A stretch of DNA of 21,110 nucleotides from Pseudomonadota bacterium (GTDB lineage: Bacteria > Pseudomonadota > Alphaproteobacteria > UBA9219 > RGZA01), in contig JACQAB010000054.1 of the NCBI GenBank assembly GCA_016195205.1, positions 1 to 21,110 of the forward strand, given 5' to 3'. Below are positions 1-7,331 of the stretch, piece by piece. The notes under the pieces were generated by a model. That model was not told the origin of the DNA, searched no databases, and saw only the letters and a list, made by a program, of their open reading frames with translations. Each line of letters starts with the position of its first letter. Position 1 is the first letter of the stretch. The position numbers and the translations under genes are program-made.

Positions 1-664
1 GTAATTCGCTGAACAGGCGTTGCTTGGTTTTGAAATAGGTGCCCATGTCTTTGTGATAATCCAGATGATCACGGCTTAAATTCGTGAAGGCGGCATAGCG
101 AATGTTCAACCCATCCAGCCGGTACTGGTCCAGCCCATGGCTGGAAGCTTCAATCGCCACGCGATCCATGCCCTTGTCTTTGACCAGCATCTGCAGGTCC
201 TGGTGCAAGCTGATGCAGTCGGGCGTAGTGAGCGAGCCGTAACGTTCAATCCCGTCACCGATAATCCCCAGCGTGCCAATGGCCGCGGCTTTATGCCCCA
301 GCGCCTGCCAAATCTGCCGCGTGAACTGCACGACCGATGTTTTTCCGCTGGTGCCGGTAATGGCGGCGATGGTTTTTGGCTGCGCGGGGTAAAAGCGCGC
401 CGCCATCTGCGCTAGTGCCTTGCGCGGCTCGGCATAGAAAGCGGCGGGAATATTTCCTGGCACGGAAATGCCCGGCGCGGCCAGCACCGCCACCGCGCCT
501 TTTTTCACGGCTTCGGAAATGAAAGAAGCGCCGTCGATTTTTTCGCCGGGAATGGCGGCGAAAAGAAAGCCTGGTTCCACATGGCGGGAGTCACGCGTGA
601 GGCCTTTGATGTCCACATCCGGGCCGTGCCTCTGGCCATCCGGTGCAAGCTTTGAAAACAACAT
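1..664 (-). CDS. murE: UDP-N-acetylmuramoyl-tripeptide synthetase MurE (5' part; gene runs off the window)
   Basis: MurE is the cytoplasmic ligase that adds the third stem-peptide residue (meso-diaminopimelate in most Gram-negatives) to UDP-MurNAc-L-Ala-D-Glu using ATP. About 221 N-terminal codons are present, and I translated them by hand without meeting a stop. Visible family motifs are LTRDSRHV with PG.LFAAIPGEKIDG near the N-terminus, the ATP loop TGTSGKTS, GTLGIIGDG, TTPD, EASSHGLD and TNLSRDHLDYH just before the edge. The C-terminal domain with the amino-acid-specificity motif lies outside the window, so the DAP assignment is family knowledge. The start at 664 follows the ftsI stop by 12 bases, with an AAGGA just upstream. 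It is the downstream member of the operon mraZ-rsmH-ftsL-ftsI-murE. Confidence 0.95.
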   Translation of the reverse strand, partial: MLFSKLAPDGQRHGPDVDIKGLTRDSRHVEPGFLFAAIPGEKIDGASFISEAVKKGAVAVLAAPGISVPGNIPAAFYAEPRKALAQMAARFYPAQPKTIAAITGTSGKTSVVQFTRQIWQALGHKAAAIGTLGIIGDGIERYGSLTTPDCISLHQDLQMLVKDKGMDRVAIEASSHGLDQYRLDGLNIRYAAFTNLSRDHLDYHKDMGTYFKTKQRLFSEL

Positions 665-676
665 AACCCCAAGTCC

Positions 677-2443
677 TTACTGCGCATTCGCCGCCGCTTG
701 CTTCTTTGCCCCGCCAATCATGCCGGGTAGACGCAGCCTTTCCATAATGAGCGGGTCATTTTCATCCACCGGGGCCACCCGCAGCAAGGGCGCACTTTCC
801 CCAATTACCTTGGCCACTACGGGGGCCGCCACCCATCCGCCGGTGGCATAGCCATGGCTTCCCTTGTTTCCTTTTGGCTCGTCGATCATGGCGAAAACAA
901 GGTAACGTGGCCGGTGAATGGGATAGGCGGCGATAAACGAGGCCAGCCGCGACTTGCGGTTATAGCCCCCGCCGGCTGATTTGTCGGCGGTGCCGGTTTT
1001 GCCGCCCACCAGATAACCTTTCACTTCGGCGGATTTGCCGGTGCCGTCCAGAACCACCGCGCGCATCAAGCCGCGCATGGCGGCCGAGGTGTTTGAGGAA
1101 AGAACTACCGGCATGTCGGTGGGCGCATGGTCGCGGCGCAGCAGGGTGGGTTTCACCAAGCGCCCGCCATTAATCACGCTGGCTGCGGCTGAAGCCAGTT
1201 GCACGGCACTCACCGAAAGGCCGTGGCCATAGGCGATGGTGACTTTGTTAATGTCGCGCCAAACATCGGGCACCAGCGGTTTAGTTACCTCGCTAAGCTC
1301 GATGGGCGAGGGATCCAGCAGGCCCAGCGAGCCCAGATATTTTTTCTGGTCCTTCCCATCGACGCGCTCAATAATCTGCGCCGCGCCGATATTGGAAGAA
1401 TAAACAAAAATTTCCGGCACGGTCAGATAGCGGTTCTCGGGATGAAAATCGTGAATCTCGAAACGTCCGAATTTAAGCGGCTTGCGGCAGTCAAATTGGT
1501 CGGCCAGCGTGATGACGCCCTTCTCCAGCGCCTGTGAGATGGTAAAAATTTTGAAGGTCGAGCCCATTTCATAGGCGCCCAGCGTGGCGCGGTTGAAACG
1601 CGCGCTGTCGGAAGCCTGCGTGGGATTGTTCGGATCGAAGTCGGGCAAAGACACCAACGCCAGAATTTCACCGGTCTCCACATCCATGATCAGCCCTGCG
1701 CCGCCGATGGCATCAAATTTGTGCATGCCGTCCAGCAGGGCTTCATGCATAAGGCTTTGCAGGCGGATATCGACGGAAAGCGGCAGGCTATCCTGGCTTT
1801 CGGTCAGGCGCTTGTTCAGGCTGTGCTCGATGCCCGCCAGGCCCTGCTGATCCACGCTGTTATAGCCGATGATATGCGCGGTAAGCCCGCCCTTGGGATA
1901 GATGCGCCGCTCTTCGTTTTGAAAGCTAAGCCCGGGCAGGCCCAAACGGTTCACTTGTTCCTGCTGCCGGGGCGTGAGGCTGTGCTTCACCCAGACAAAG
2001 CGTTTGCCGCTGTGCATGTCTTTGGAAAGCGCGGCGACATCCAGATCGGGAAAAACCGTTTTCAGCTTGGTCAGTGTTTCTTTCTCGTCCAGCACATAGG
2101 CCGGATCGGCGGCCAAGGACGCCAGCTGCAGCGTGGTGGCCAGCAATTCGCCGTTGCGGTCCACGATGTCGGCGCGGCTTACATGCGCGGGCAAGGTGGA
2201 AGAGCTGCTGCTGCGTTCGGCATCGGGATTAAAAATCATCACATCGAACAGCCGCCCGGAAATCAGCAGAAAGCAGGCTAAAAACCCCATCGCCACGCAA
2301 AGCAGGCGCTTGCGGGCTTCTTCCAGCACAGGAAGCGCGGCGGCCTGCGCGCGCGCCGCGGCAAAGGCCTGGGGAGCGTTTAATCCGTAAGAAAAAGCGG
2401 GATGGGTGTTATCGGGTGAGAATTGAGGGCGTAGCCCGCTCAT
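677..2443 (-). CDS. ftsI: Septal peptidoglycan transpeptidase FtsI (penicillin-binding protein 3)
   Basis: This is the class B penicillin-binding protein that cross-links septal peptidoglycan in the divisome, anchored in the inner membrane with its catalytic domain in the periplasm. The 588-residue length fits the family. There is a cytoplasmic tail, one membrane segment at about residues 46-62, the PBP dimerisation region starting at RADIVDRNGELLA (about 90-102), and the transpeptidase domain. The three active-site motifs are intact: STFK with nucleophile Ser295, SSN at 349-351 and KTGT at 482-485. The start codon overlaps the ftsL stop in an ATGA arrangement, so translation of the two is probably coupled. 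The cytoplasmic tail of about 45 residues is somewhat long but otherwise ordinary. Confidence 0.96.
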   Translation of the reverse strand: MSGLRPQFSPDNTHPAFSYGLNAPQAFAAARAQAAALPVLEEARKRLLCVAMGFLACFLLISGRLFDVMIFNPDAERSSSSSTLPAHVSRADIVDRNGELLATTLQLASLAADPAYVLDEKETLTKLKTVFPDLDVAALSKDMHSGKRFVWVKHSLTPRQQEQVNRLGLPGLSFQNEERRIYPKGGLTAHIIGYNSVDQQGLAGIEHSLNKRLTESQDSLPLSVDIRLQSLMHEALLDGMHKFDAIGGAGLIMDVETGEILALVSLPDFDPNNPTQASDSARFNRATLGAYEMGSTFKIFTISQALEKGVITLADQFDCRKPLKFGRFEIHDFHPENRYLTVPEIFVYSSNIGAAQIIERVDGKDQKKYLGSLGLLDPSPIELSEVTKPLVPDVWRDINKVTIAYGHGLSVSAVQLASAAASVINGGRLVKPTLLRRDHAPTDMPVVLSSNTSAAMRGLMRAVVLDGTGKSAEVKGYLVGGKTGTADKSAGGGYNRKSRLASFIAAYPIHRPRYLVFAMIDEPKGNKGSHGYATGGWVAAPVVAKVIGESAPLLRVAPVDENDPLIMERLRLPGMIGGAKKQAAANAQ

Positions 2444-2982
2444 GGCGTCGAGCGTGGCAGGGAAGGAGTAAAGCCAAGCGTGCCGGCCAGTTTTTGCGTC
2501 CAGGTGGCGGCCGCAGGAATGGTATCGCGTCCGCGATGCAGCGCGGCCAGGGGCGAGCCGTCATAGGCAATGGGCTTAGCAAGAATTTCTGCGGGAGTTC
2601 CGGGCGCGAAGGCAATGCGCACGGATCCGCTTCCGGCATCAGCCACGTCGGGCGCGTCATCGCGCATGGCCAGACGCGTGCCCAGGCTTTGCATGGGAAG
2701 AACCTGCGAAGCTTCGGCCACCTGCGTGCCGGAAAGATGTTGCTTGGCCTCGGCGGCCAGGCGTTGCGGGCTGTTCAGATAGGCCCATTCCGCGCGCAGC
2801 ACGCGCAGGGATTCTTTTTCCTGCGCCACTTTGCCGGCGGTGGCATCCATTTCGTTTTCCAGGGCGCGCACTGCGGCGTTGGTCGAATAAAGGAAGGCGC
2901 TGGCGGGGATCATCAGAAAGGCCCAAAGCAAAATGGTTTTCAGGGTGTTCCGGCGTTTGGGATGAAGCAGAATTGACATCAT
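2440..2982 (-). CDS. ftsL: Cell division protein FtsL
   Basis: FtsL is a small bitopic divisome protein that works with FtsB, FtsQ, FtsW and FtsI to activate septal wall synthesis. The sequence is poorly conserved in general, so the call rests on position (between rsmH and ftsI) and architecture. It has a short basic N-terminus (KRRNTLK), one membrane segment at about residues 16-31, then a heptad-like stretch (residues about 35-75) ending in YLNSPQRLAAEAKQHL, which matches the FtsL pattern. At 180 residues it is longer than the E. coli protein because of a C-terminal tail of about 95 residues rich in Ala, Pro and Arg, as seen in other alphaproteobacterial FtsL proteins. Two ATG codons are adjacent (2982 and 2979). 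The AGAGAGGA ribosome site is very close to the first, so 2979 may be the true start. Confidence 0.85.
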   Translation of the reverse strand: MMSILLHPKRRNTLKTILLWAFLMIPASAFLYSTNAAVRALENEMDATAGKVAQEKESLRVLRAEWAYLNSPQRLAAEAKQHLSGTQVAEASQVLPMQSLGTRLAMRDDAPDVADAGSGSVRIAFAPGTPAEILAKPIAYDGSPLAALHRGRDTIPAAATWTQKLAGTLGFTPSLPRSTP

Positions 2983-2994
2983 GTCCTCTCTTTC

Positions 2995-3969
2995 TCAAAT
3001 GGCAGGAAGGTCAACAAGCGATTCCGCGTCATGCGGGGAAAAGATTCTTTCGGCGGCGCGCAATTTGGCCGAGGCGGCGCGCGGGTTGGCCTCAATCTCT
3101 TTTTCGGATGGGCGAAGGGGTTTGGGGGTCAAAAGGCGCAGGCGCGGCTCGGCATCATTGGCCGGACGGGGTAGGTGGCGCGAAAGCCCAGGCGCATTGC
3201 CACTGCGCGTCCGCAGGAAGTTCTTCACCATCCGGTCTTCCAGCGAGTGGAAAGCCACAACCACCAGCCGCCCGGTGCTTTTCAGCAGCTTTTCAGCAGC
3301 GGGCAAAGCCTTTTCAAGCTCTTCCAGCTCATTGTTCACGTAGATGCGCAGGGCCTGGAAGGTACGCGTGGCGGGGTCGATTCCATCGGCGCTGACCGGC
3401 ACGGCTGAGCGCACAATTTCCGCCAACTGCTGGGTGCGCGTGATGGGCGACTCCTTGCGCGCTTTCACAATCGCCTTGGCCACGCGGCGGGCATGGCGTT
3501 CCTCGCCATAGTCGGCGATCAGCCCCGCCAATTCTTCTTCCTCAAGCAACTGCAGGGCGTCGGCCGCGCTCACGCCCTCCTTGTCCATGCGCATGTCCAG
3601 GGGGCCATCTTTGCGGAAAGAAAATCCACGTAAAGAATCATCCAGCTGCGGGGAAGACACGCCCATATCCAGAACCACCCCATCCACCTGGCCGACGCCT
3701 TCGGCGGTGAGCAGCGAATCCATCTCGGAGAAATGGCCCTGGATCAACTGCAGGCGAGACGCATACTGCTTCTTCAAAGCCTTGCCTGCGGCAATGGCTT
3801 CCGGATCGCGATCGATGGCCCAGACCTTGGTTTTTTCAGTGGCCAGAATGGCGGCGGAATAGCCCCCGCGCCCGAAGGTGGCGTCGACGTATACCCCCTC
3901 GGGATGCACGTCCAGCAAGCTCATCACCTCGTCCAGCATCACCGGCATGTGCGAAGGCGCAGAGATCAT
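2995..3969 (-). CDS. rsmH: 16S rRNA (cytosine1402-N4)-methyltransferase RsmH (MraW)
   Basis: RsmH methylates N4 of C1402 in the decoding centre of 16S rRNA using S-adenosylmethionine. At 324 residues it is full length. Visible family motifs are HMPVMLDEV at the N-terminus, the SAM-binding loop DATFGRGGYS, DRDPEAI, the strongly conserved LDMGVSSPQLDD and GFSFRKDGPLDMRMD, RTFQALRIYVNNEL, and VVAFHSLEDRMVKNF near the C-terminus. The start codon overlaps the mraZ stop by one base (TGATG), and ftsL follows 12 bases downstream, so the gene belongs to the mraZ-led transcript. Nothing unusual is seen. Confidence 0.97.
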   Translation of the reverse strand: MISAPSHMPVMLDEVMSLLDVHPEGVYVDATFGRGGYSAAILATEKTKVWAIDRDPEAIAAGKALKKQYASRLQLIQGHFSEMDSLLTAEGVGQVDGVVLDMGVSSPQLDDSLRGFSFRKDGPLDMRMDKEGVSAADALQLLEEEELAGLIADYGEERHARRVAKAIVKARKESPITRTQQLAEIVRSAVPVSADGIDPATRTFQALRIYVNNELEELEKALPAAEKLLKSTGRLVVVAFHSLEDRMVKNFLRTRSGNAPGLSRHLPRPANDAEPRLRLLTPKPLRPSEKEIEANPRAASAKLRAAERIFSPHDAESLVDLPAI

Positions 3970-4448
3970 CAGGCGGCCTCTTCGTTAAAGAAGGCTGAGG
4001 CATCGGCGATGATGCGATTAAGCGATATTTTGTGCGTGCGGGCCGCTTCGCGCGATTTCACTTCAAAGGCGGCATAGCTTTGCGGATTCCAGATCTGGAA
4101 GGTGCGGCGGCGGCCGATGAACGCGGCTTCATCGGTAATTCCCGCGGCGGTGACCAGCGTTTCGGGAAGAACAATGCGCCCATCGCCGTCGATCGGTAGC
4201 TGATGCGCGCCGCCGAACAGCGTGTTCTCGATCAGCTCGTAAACTTCAGGCGCCAGGTTCAGGCGCTCCATCGCGTTGCTGATAATTTCCAGATGCTTCA
4301 GGCTGCAGGCTTCCAGCGCGGGGTGATACAGTGCGCGGAACACCACGATCTCAGGCGCGTTTTTCAGCGAGGCGCGAAACGACGCCGGCACCGAAACACG
4401 GCCCTTTTTGTCCACCTTGTTGGTGGTGGTGGAGAGAAACAAAATCAT
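3969..4448 (-). CDS. mraZ: Transcriptional regulator MraZ
   Basis: MraZ is the ring-forming AbrB-like DNA-binding protein at the head of the dcw cluster. In E. coli it represses its own operon. The 159-residue protein has the two expected half-domains: the first contains KVDKKGRVSVPASFR (about residues 11-25), the second contains DGDGRIVLPETL (about 87-98). The start at 4448 has only a weak upstream GGA as ribosome site. The upstream region carries a four-unit operator-like array described separately at 4522-4560. It is the first gene of the operon through murE. Confidence 0.95.
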   Translation of the reverse strand: MILFLSTTTNKVDKKGRVSVPASFRASLKNAPEIVVFRALYHPALEACSLKHLEIISNAMERLNLAPEVYELIENTLFGGAHQLPIDGDGRIVLPETLVTAAGITDEAAFIGRRRTFQIWNPQSYAAFEVKSREAARTHKISLNRIIADASAFFNEEAA

Positions 4449-4521
4449 GGAAATCCGGGGAGAATTATCAACAGGACAGAACTTTGATTTGTCTGTGAAA
4501 GTCGCTATTTTTTGCGATTTT

Positions 4522-4560
4522 CATGGGACAGGATGGTATATCATGGGAAAACATGGTCGG
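4522..4560. promoter_or_regulatory. Putative MraZ operator: four ATGG units at 10-bp spacing
   Basis: On the plus strand TGGGA starts at 4524, TGGTA at 4534, TGGGA at 4544 and TGGTC at 4554. Each is preceded by A, so ATGG recurs at exactly 10-bp steps with 5-nt spacers. Known MraZ sites in E. coli are TGGGN repeats separated by 5 nt, which is the same geometry. The array lies 76-110 bases upstream of the mraZ start, with the TGG reading on the strand opposite to mraZ. A possible -10 element for mraZ (TATATT on the minus strand, 4571-4566) would place the array just downstream of the transcription start, and another candidate (GATAAT, 4469-4464) would place it upstream. Neither has a convincing -35. 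Confidence 0.75.
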
Positions 4561-4621
4561 GCAAGAATATAAGCCTGAAACCAAAGGTGATTTTCCCTGC
4601 GAAAAAACTTTCGCGGTAATA

Positions 4622-4643
4622 AAATGTTCTTCAAATGTTCTTA
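4622..4643. repeat. Short tandem duplication at the 3' end of the kinase gene
   Basis: AAATGTTCTT occurs at 4622-4631 and again at 4633-4642, a two-copy 11-bp tandem repeat. The kinase stop codon (4641-4643) lies in the distal copy. No hairpin terminator is visible between the kinase gene and mraZ. Confidence 0.7.
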
Positions 4644-5516
4644 TTTTGCGATTGCTAATTCGGCCAACGCCGCAGGCGGGGCAACTGCATGGGCGAAATT
4701 CCTTGGGATAGGCAGCCTGAAATGGGCGGCAAGCAGGCGGGCGCAGTCGGGGTGAGTTTTCGCGGTATCCGCCAGGACTTCTGCCATAACGGCAGAGGAT
4801 ACAAGAGTTATGGTGTCTTCATTCCCATCCTGCTTCCAAAGGGTGTCGCTCAGCCTTAAGGCTTTTGGGGTTAAAGCCGCGGCTCCATTATACGCGGCCA
4901 ACTGCGGAGAAGCGTCATTATCAGGGTTCCAAAAAAGGAAGAACCCGTCAGCTTGTTGCAGCATGATTTCAAGGTTTGGAAACAACGAATTCCTTTTTCT
5001 TATTAAACTTTCTTCGGAAGATACGCCGATGCGTTGCCGGTTGCGGGATAACTGCCTTTCCAGGGGTGACAGGCATACAAAAAAGATCAGCTGGCCGCCG
5101 TGTTCTTTAATTTCTGCGGCAAATTGAATGCCTGAATCGGAAGCCATAGTTCCGGCAAAAACGAAGCCCTGCTGTTTTGCCAAACATTCCCGCGCTTGGG
5201 CAAGCGTGGCCTTTGCCAGATTAAAAGCATGATCGGAAAAAGACTGCCGAAGACGTTCTATTTCGCTATCCGATAAGTCTCTGGGAAGGGGAGTAAGAGG
5301 ATTTGCCAAATATAGTTCAGCATCTTGTCCCAGCAAGCTCTTTATCAATCCCCGGTGTTTGGGTCGGCTTAACGCAAGCTCGTCGCAATCGATAAAGACG
5401 GTGCTGGAAGGAAAGATACCCAGCTTTTTAAGGTGTCCGGTTAAATAAGATTTTCCAGTGGCCTGAGAGCCTGCAGAAAGCCATGCCTGGGAGGAAGAGT
5501 GAGAAAAAGAAGCCAT
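4641..5516 (-). CDS. P-loop kinase resembling the zeta-toxin family
   Basis: This 291-residue soluble protein has a Walker A motif GSQATGKS at residues 16-23, FIDCDE at 41-46 where zeta-type kinases carry their catalytic Asp, FAGTMAS at 120-126 where zeta proteins usually read EGT, and an Arg-rich lid (SRNRQRIG, then RKRNSLFPNL) at about 157-182. Zeta and PezT kinases phosphorylate UDP-N-acetylglucosamine and block wall synthesis. The Glu-to-Ala change in the EGT position suggests the substrate could differ, so I assign only the fold. There is no epsilon-type antitoxin beside it. The start at 5516 has no Shine-Dalgarno sequence and lies 20 bases after the RNase P RNA 3' end. Base composition is visibly lower in GC than in neighbouring genes (sampled 60-base lines are 42-48% GC), a hint of transfer. 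A general AAA/adenylate-type kinase is the alternative reading. Confidence 0.7.
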   Translation of the reverse strand: MASFSHSSSQAWLSAGSQATGKSYLTGHLKKLGIFPSSTVFIDCDELALSRPKHRGLIKSLLGQDAELYLANPLTPLPRDLSDSEIERLRQSFSDHAFNLAKATLAQARECLAKQQGFVFAGTMASDSGIQFAAEIKEHGGQLIFFVCLSPLERQLSRNRQRIGVSSEESLIRKRNSLFPNLEIMLQQADGFFLFWNPDNDASPQLAAYNGAAALTPKALRLSDTLWKQDGNEDTITLVSSAVMAEVLADTAKTHPDCARLLAAHFRLPIPRNFAHAVAPPAALAELAIAK

Positions 5517-5536
5517 GAAAATCGCTATAAAAAATT

Positions 5537-5937
5537 GCCAGATGGCCTGTAAGCCGGGTTCTGTCGAGGACGGTCATTCATCTGGGGTGCGCATTACTGC
5601 GCACCTCAAGCAACCAACCCGAAGAGCTAAACGGGTAAGATCAGCCCAAGCCCTTCCTATGCGGTTTTGCTCCGGGTGGGGTTTGCCGTGCCACCGACAT
5701 TACTGCCGGCGCGGTGCGCTCTTACCGCACCTTTTCACCCTTCCCAGCCGCTCACATGTGTTAGCGGCTGGAGGTTTGTTTTCTGTTGCACTTTCCCTGG
5801 GGTTACCCCCGCCGGCCGTTAACCGGCACCCTGATCCTATGGAGCCCGGACTTTCCTCCCTGCCATGCATTTGACTCGTATTGACGATTTTTAATACGGG
5901 CCTAATGCATGGCAGGGCGACCATCCAGCCATCTGGC
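5537..5937 (-). ncRNA. rnpB: RNase P RNA (bacterial class A)
   Basis: RNase P RNA is the catalytic RNA that trims the 5' leader of pre-tRNAs. Read on the minus strand, the gene begins GCCAGATGGC and ends GCCATCTGGC, the pairing ends of helix P1. It contains the universal core GGGAGGAAAGTCCGGGCTCC, the segment GCAACAGAAA, a GGTAAGAGCGCACC element, and the closing ACAGAACCCGGCTTACAGG. The P3 region is a clear two-part stem (ATGCATGGC pairing, with an inner CGTATT/AATACG hairpin). The length of about 401 nt is typical. A run of six T follows P1 directly and may help termination. The gene lies upstream of, and is co-oriented with, the kinase gene and mraZ. Confidence 0.96.
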
Positions 5938-5944
5938 GAAAATG

Positions 5945-5950
5945 ATTGTA
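5945..5950 (-). promoter_or_regulatory. Probable -10 element of rnpB
   Basis: The minus strand reads TACAAT here, ending 7 bases before the first base of RNase P RNA, the expected distance for a sigma-70 type -10 box. No good -35 is found at 16-18 bp. TTGATA occurs 21 bp upstream, which is too far. Confidence 0.5.
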
Positions 5951-6016
5951 AACGAATCGAATCTTAATTTCTATCAAGTTGCAAAATTGCCACGTCTGAC
6001 ATCTTAGAAAGCGCCG

Positions 6017-6036
6017 TTAACCATAGGATTAACCAT
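6017..6036 (+). promoter_or_regulatory. Tandem TTAACCAT half-sites (CtrA-like) between rnpB and the OmpA gene
   Basis: TTAACCAT occurs at 6017-6024 and 6029-6036, as part of a 9-bp direct repeat TTAACCATA with 12-bp period. TTAACCAT is the extended half-site of the alphaproteobacterial cell-cycle regulator CtrA, whose full site is TTAA-N7-TTAA. Here the spacing is TTAA-N8-TTAA. The pair lies about 90 bases upstream of the OmpA-family start and about 80 bases upstream of rnpB on the other strand, so the target could be either. The assignment is by motif only. Confidence 0.5.
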
Positions 6037-6126
6037 AACTATTTATAAAAAAATGATTCGAGAGGCCGCAACAAAGGTGCTACCTCCGATGATCCATTCC
6101 AGATGATTTTTCCAAAGGACACCGCC

Positions 6127-7236
6127 ATGAGAAAATATGCCTTCGCTGCTGTCGCGGTTGCCGCGCTTCTTTTGCTGCCCAACTTCGCCCAGGCCTATCC
6201 CAAGCAGGGCTGGTATTTGGGCACCGCCGCTGGCCTTAATATTGAGCAGGACACCGATGTCAAATCGGGTGGCATCACGAATCGCCTTTTCTTTGATCCC
6301 GGCTTCGCCGTTTCGGGTTCGCTTGGTTACGGCTTTGAAAGCCAGTTCCGTCCGGAACTCGAAGTTACCTATCGCCGCAATACCCTGGACATTCCGCATG
6401 GTCCGGGTGCCAGCAGCGCCCACGGCAACTTCAACAGCGTCGCCTTCATGGGCAACCTGCTTTATGATTTCAACACCAACAGCGGCTTTACCCCCTATCT
6501 GGGCGTCGGCGTGGGTGGTGCGCTGATCGATGCCCAGAAAGCCGGCATTGTTTTCGGTGGTAACACCATCGACGAGCAGGATTTTCAATTCGCCTATCAG
6601 GGCATCGCCGGTGCGTCGTTCGAATTGTCCGAACATGTTGACCTGACGGCCGATTACCACTTCTTCCGTACGCTGGATCCGCGTCTTAAAACCGCCGCGG
6701 GCGCCCGCGTTACGGATACGGAGTATATGAACCACAGCATCATGCTGGGTTTGCGCTTCATCTTCGGCGTCGACCGGCCAGAGCCCGCCCCCGTGGTGAT
6801 GCGCGAAGCTCCACGCGCCGTGGTGGTGATACCCGCCCCGGTGCCCATGGCGCCCGTGATGCGTCCGGTGGTGCAGGCGCCTCCACCGCCACCGCCTCCC
6901 GTGCCCGAGACCTACATCGTGTTCTTTGATTTCGACAAATACTACCTCACCGCCGAAGCTAAAGAGACGCTGCAGCATGCGGCCGATGCCTATCATTCCG
7001 GCGGCGTCGCCCGCGTTCAGGTGACCGGCCATACCGACACTTCCGGCAGCTATCGCTATAACCGCCGCCTGTCTGACCGCCGCGCCCGCGTGGTCAAGCA
7101 ATACATGGTGGCGCTGGGCATCCCCGAAAATGAAATCGACACCCGCGGCGCGGGCGAGAGCGAGCTGATGGTAATGACCGGTGACAACGTCCGCGAGGCC
7201 AAGAACCGCCGCGCGGAAATCATCATGCGTGAGTAA
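6127..7236 (+). CDS. OmpA-family outer-membrane protein (beta-barrel plus peptidoglycan-binding domain)
   Basis: This is an outer-membrane protein that tethers the membrane to peptidoglycan. With the start at 6127 it has 369 residues: a signal peptide ending NFAQA-YP (cleavage after about residue 23), a barrel domain of about residues 24-215 whose strands alternate aromatic and polar residues (start GWYLGTAAGL, end HSIMLGLRFIFG), a Pro-rich linker (about 216-262, including seven consecutive Pro) and an OmpA C-terminal domain (about 264-369) with FFDFDKYYLT, VTGHTDTSG, LSDRRARVV and NRRAEI. The Asp of GHTD and the Arg of LSDRR are the positions that contact diaminopimelate in E. coli OmpA. An in-frame ATG at 6103 is rejected because AAAGGA lies 7 bases before 6127 and the signal peptide starts there. 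It is a single-gene unit with a terminator downstream. Confidence 0.93.
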   Translation: MRKYAFAAVAVAALLLLPNFAQAYPKQGWYLGTAAGLNIEQDTDVKSGGITNRLFFDPGFAVSGSLGYGFESQFRPELEVTYRRNTLDIPHGPGASSAHGNFNSVAFMGNLLYDFNTNSGFTPYLGVGVGGALIDAQKAGIVFGGNTIDEQDFQFAYQGIAGASFELSEHVDLTADYHFFRTLDPRLKTAAGARVTDTEYMNHSIMLGLRFIFGVDRPEPAPVVMREAPRAVVVIPAPVPMAPVMRPVVQAPPPPPPPVPETYIVFFDFDKYYLTAEAKETLQHAADAYHSGGVARVQVTGHTDTSGSYRYNRRLSDRRARVVKQYMVALGIPENEIDTRGAGESELMVMTGDNVREAKNRRAEIIMRE

Positions 7237-7246
7237 ATAAAAAAGT

Positions 7247-7272
7247 GTCATCCCCACCTGCGCGGGCATGAC
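7247..7272. repeat. Imperfect palindrome of the GTCAT-CCC type
   Basis: GTCATCCCC at 7247-7255 and GGGCATGAC at 7264-7272 pair with one mismatch around the 8-base centre ACCTGCGC. Palindromes of the form GTCATCCCCGC...GGGGATGAC are common dispersed intergenic elements in many proteobacteria. Only this copy is seen in the window. It sits between the OmpA stop codon and the terminator. Confidence 0.6.
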
Positions 7273-7283
7273 AAAAAAAGAAT

Positions 7284-7315
7284 AAAACGCCGCGCCCTAA
7301 AAACGCGGCGTTTTT
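7284..7315 (+). terminator. Rho-independent terminator of the OmpA-family gene
   Basis: AAAACGCCGCG (7284-7294) pairs perfectly with CGCGGCGTTTT (7304-7314) across a 9-base loop, and the stem runs into a T tract. It separates the OmpA gene from the YciI-like gene. Confidence 0.9.
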
Positions 7316-7331
7316 ATTTAAAGGAGTCCCC

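Noticed and set aside
320..345. MurE P-loop reads GTSGKTS rather than GTNGKTS
   Set aside because: The Ser variant is, to my recollection, common in alphaproteobacterial MurE, and the rest of the domain is normal, so it is not a lesion.
4449..4640. Epsilon-type antitoxin gene beside the zeta-like kinase
   Set aside because: The 190-base gap downstream has no credible coding frame (a 62-codon plus-strand frame spans the operator and lacks a ribosome site), and the upstream side is rnpB.
5515..5924. Open frames on both strands inside 5537-5937
   Set aside because: The interval is RNase P RNA with all conserved core elements, so these frames are accidental.
6043..7269. Open frame of 408 codons on the minus strand over the OmpA-family gene, His- and Gly-rich
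   Set aside because: It mirrors a convincing OmpA gene with signal peptide, ribosome site and terminator. The composition is an artefact of reverse reading.
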